A stretch of DNA of 64,000 nt, from the NCBI RefSeq assembly GCF_954871325.1, contig NC_088775.1, forward strand, positions 25,893,561-25,957,560, in the 5' to 3' direction. This DNA comes from Gordionus sp. m RMFG-2023. Its lineage: Eukaryota; Nematomorpha; Gordioida; Chordodea; Parachordodidae. Below are positions 63,001 to 64,000 of the stretch, piece by piece. The notes under the pieces were generated by a model, which was not told the DNA's origin, did not search any database, and saw only the letters and a list, made by a program, of their open reading frames with translations. The stretch's first letter is position 1. Each line of letters starts with the position of its first letter. Made by a program: the position numbers and the translations under genes.

Positions 63001-64000
63001 ATTTAATTTTTTTCGACTTTTTTAAAAATTATTTTTAAGTCCGAGCCAGGCTCAAATTTTTTATTGAACCCGGAACAAGTCGCGAACTAAATCGGGCTTC
63101 CAGTTGACTTGCAGGGCTTTAAAAATGGGGATAAAATTCGGGAAAAAATCATAATCCAATAGAAAAAAATTTGAATAAAAAAAACGTGGGTGGCGCAACC
63201 CAAGGTAATTGACAAGTATTGGTGAATTTAATAAAAATGATATTAAGCGCATATTCATTAGTTGAAACTTATATCAAAAAAATATACCGTATTCTCCTAA
63301 GGCGGCCTCGAATTGATAGGCCGGTGAGGTCGCGGAACCAATATCGGATAATATTACTTCAGTCTCGTGCTCCACAAATTTCGTGGCGCTCGCCATCAGA
63401 GCAGAAAACGTCACCAAAATTTTGTCGTTTTCCCCACGACTCAAAGCACCCTTAAAAGCGTTTAAATCTCGATCGATAACGGACCTTATGTGCAGTGTCT
63501 CGGGTAAAACTTTCACTTTAGTTTCGGAAGCGTGATCTGCTAGAAGATCGGACGAGACTTCGAAAGTGTGGAAACAATCGGTTAACCCTTTAAGGTCCAG
63601 TTTGCGGATGTATTCACTATATAACATATGCTCATCGTGAGATGATTTGGGTTGACGCCCAAAATATATGAACCGGTTTGCCTTAAATTTTTTGATGGAT
63701 TGACAAAGTTTGAGAATAGTAGATTCCTTCGTTTCAGAACTCGGTGTTAATTCGCCAGTCATCATCATGATAGAATAATTGCATCGACTAGCCATTGCTT
63801 CCATGTAATCAAGTAAGTCAATGATAACGTTATCCATGGCCTTGTTAACACTGAGGTCGTGGCTTTCGAAGGGAATTTTGTCAACCGTCGTCTTCATATT
63901 AACGAGTAAGGTCTGATCAGTAAAGGTCTTAAGACTACTGATTGTGGCGCGTAGAATGGTTTGATTATTAAGCAGATGGCCGGGGTTTAGACTGATTTCG
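59515..64000 (-). CDS. DCTN1: dynactin subunit 1 (p150Glued), C-terminal part, 3 exons, runs off the window
   Basis: Dynactin's large subunit links dynein and its cargo adaptors to microtubules. Exons on minus: 64000-63288 (open at the edge), 61514-60797 and 60010-59515 (stop). Splice phases match exactly (G|TC for V; AG|G for R), giving about 640 residues. The first exon is helical and resembles the dynactin domain, for example YIRKLDLKGLTDCF and IRSVIDRDLNAFKG. The middle exon contains a coiled coil (RLKRKTEQCEEMQVRLELAE onward), which fits the second p150 coiled coil. The last exon aligns with the p150 C-terminus: KVFDLT for VVDIT, then LLLAKIVFRSTV and NRLLLNPQIFKDIYALY for the GKV.FS...RLVLT.EQL..LH.. 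end. Sequence is strongly diverged, so the name rests on domain order and the two C-terminal blocks. The N-terminal CAP-Gly part would lie outside the window. Confidence 0.68.
60011..60796. other. DCTN1 intron
   Basis: 786 bp and A+T-rich. An inverted pair (gtaaaagttaattgtatataa near 60171 against ttaacttttacaattatagat near 60222) encloses a small hairpin. Nothing else was seen. Confidence 0.45.
60797..61514 (-). CDS. DCTN1: DCTN1 middle exon (coiled coil)
   Basis: 718 nt, acceptor aaattag, donor gtgcgc. After a helical start (DIDYLFSHFFQNF) it has a charged heptad-rich segment of about 70 residues and then a Pro/Ser-rich linker (SPRSFHSSGTSRAVSG). Composition is clearly richer in G+C than the flanks, as for other exons in this window. 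Confidence 0.75.
61515..63287. other. DCTN1 intron with MITEs
   Basis: Holds the copy E MITE (62019-62418), a MITE-like start near 61604 (agggctgcacagattcaaaatcgg, then ggtaccgatattgg) and a decayed CCGGGCC-type piece at about 63040-63120 (ccgagccaggctcaaat, then acccggaacaagtcgcg). The open frames at 62623-62916 and 63061-63258 are A+T-driven and have no splice fit. Confidence 0.4.
62019..62418. mobile_element. CCGGGCC-rich hAT MITE (copy E) with perfect 8-bp target duplication
   Basis: The left end TAGAGATCTGCAAAGTTAGG and the right end cccgatgcagatcacta are an inverted pair. The duplication ctctgtgg is perfect (62011-62018 and 62419-62426). The 400-bp body closely matches copy C at 42.9 kb, including the A+T centre (gacatataacatatgtc). 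It is the best-preserved copy of the family in the window. Confidence 0.9.
63288..64000 (-). CDS. DCTN1: DCTN1 exon, open at the window edge
   Basis: 713 nt visible, all open, starting upstream of the window edge (first codons read EISLNPGHLLNNQTIL). The donor is gtatat after TAC G. The ATG at 63897 is internal, because the frame stays open above it. It is helix-rich and has no transmembrane segment. It is expected to be part of the dynactin domain. Confidence 0.68.

Noticed and set aside
1-64000. tRNA, rRNA or snRNA genes
   Set aside because: I looked for cloverleaf-like A/B boxes and for rRNA or snRNA core words and saw none that I could support. Only primer-binding-like sequences in LTR elements resemble tRNA ends.

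Overview
The window is animal nuclear DNA: strongly A+T-rich by eye (roughly three quarters A+T), with GT-AG introns, pieces of two conserved animal genes, and a dense crop of hAT, RTE-like and Gypsy-type elements. I cannot place it below the level of an invertebrate animal. Less than 6% is host coding sequence.

Gene 1 (+ strand, 4728-49285) is an aminoacylase-1 (ACY1, peptidase family M20) gene. I reassembled 13 exons (91, 72, 23, 77, 147, 74, 50, 64, 43, 107, 80, 61 and 159 nt). Every junction keeps phase, and together they give about 348 residues ending in a natural stop. About the first 60 residues must lie on exons before the window. Introns run from about 220 nt to more than 14 kb and are stuffed with transposons. 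Gene 2 (- strand, 59515 to beyond 64000) is the C-terminal part of a diverged dynactin subunit 1 (p150Glued, DCTN1) gene: three exons with matched phases. The two genes are convergent, with about 10 kb between their stop codons.

Region by region: 1-4.7 kb holds a hAT transposase relic, hAT-type MITEs and the intron before the first visible ACY1 exon. 4.7-9.3 kb has ACY1 exons 1-3 and a 1.35-kb hAT relic with perfect 8-bp target duplications. 9.5-18.2 kb is a hAT element with perfect 8-bp duplications that carries a nested Gypsy-type retrotransposon. 18.2-34.3 kb is ACY1 exon 4, more hAT remains and a broken RTE-like LINE. 34.3-49.3 kb holds ACY1 exons 5-13, a 3.65-kb hAT element with its own nested pieces, and a very young short LTR element with identical 167-bp LTRs. 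49.3-59.5 kb is intergenic, with MITEs and a second short LTR element holding a tandem array. 59.5-64 kb is DCTN1.

The host genes show no functional link. The transposon landscape is dominated by hAT families, both transposase-bearing and short non-autonomous ones. One short family is made of CCGGGCC-rich blocks that stand out sharply in the A+T-rich background. The most unusual coding object is the Gag-position ORF of the nested Gypsy element. It has an N-terminal membrane-spanning segment and two CCHC knuckles but no capsid region I can recognise.
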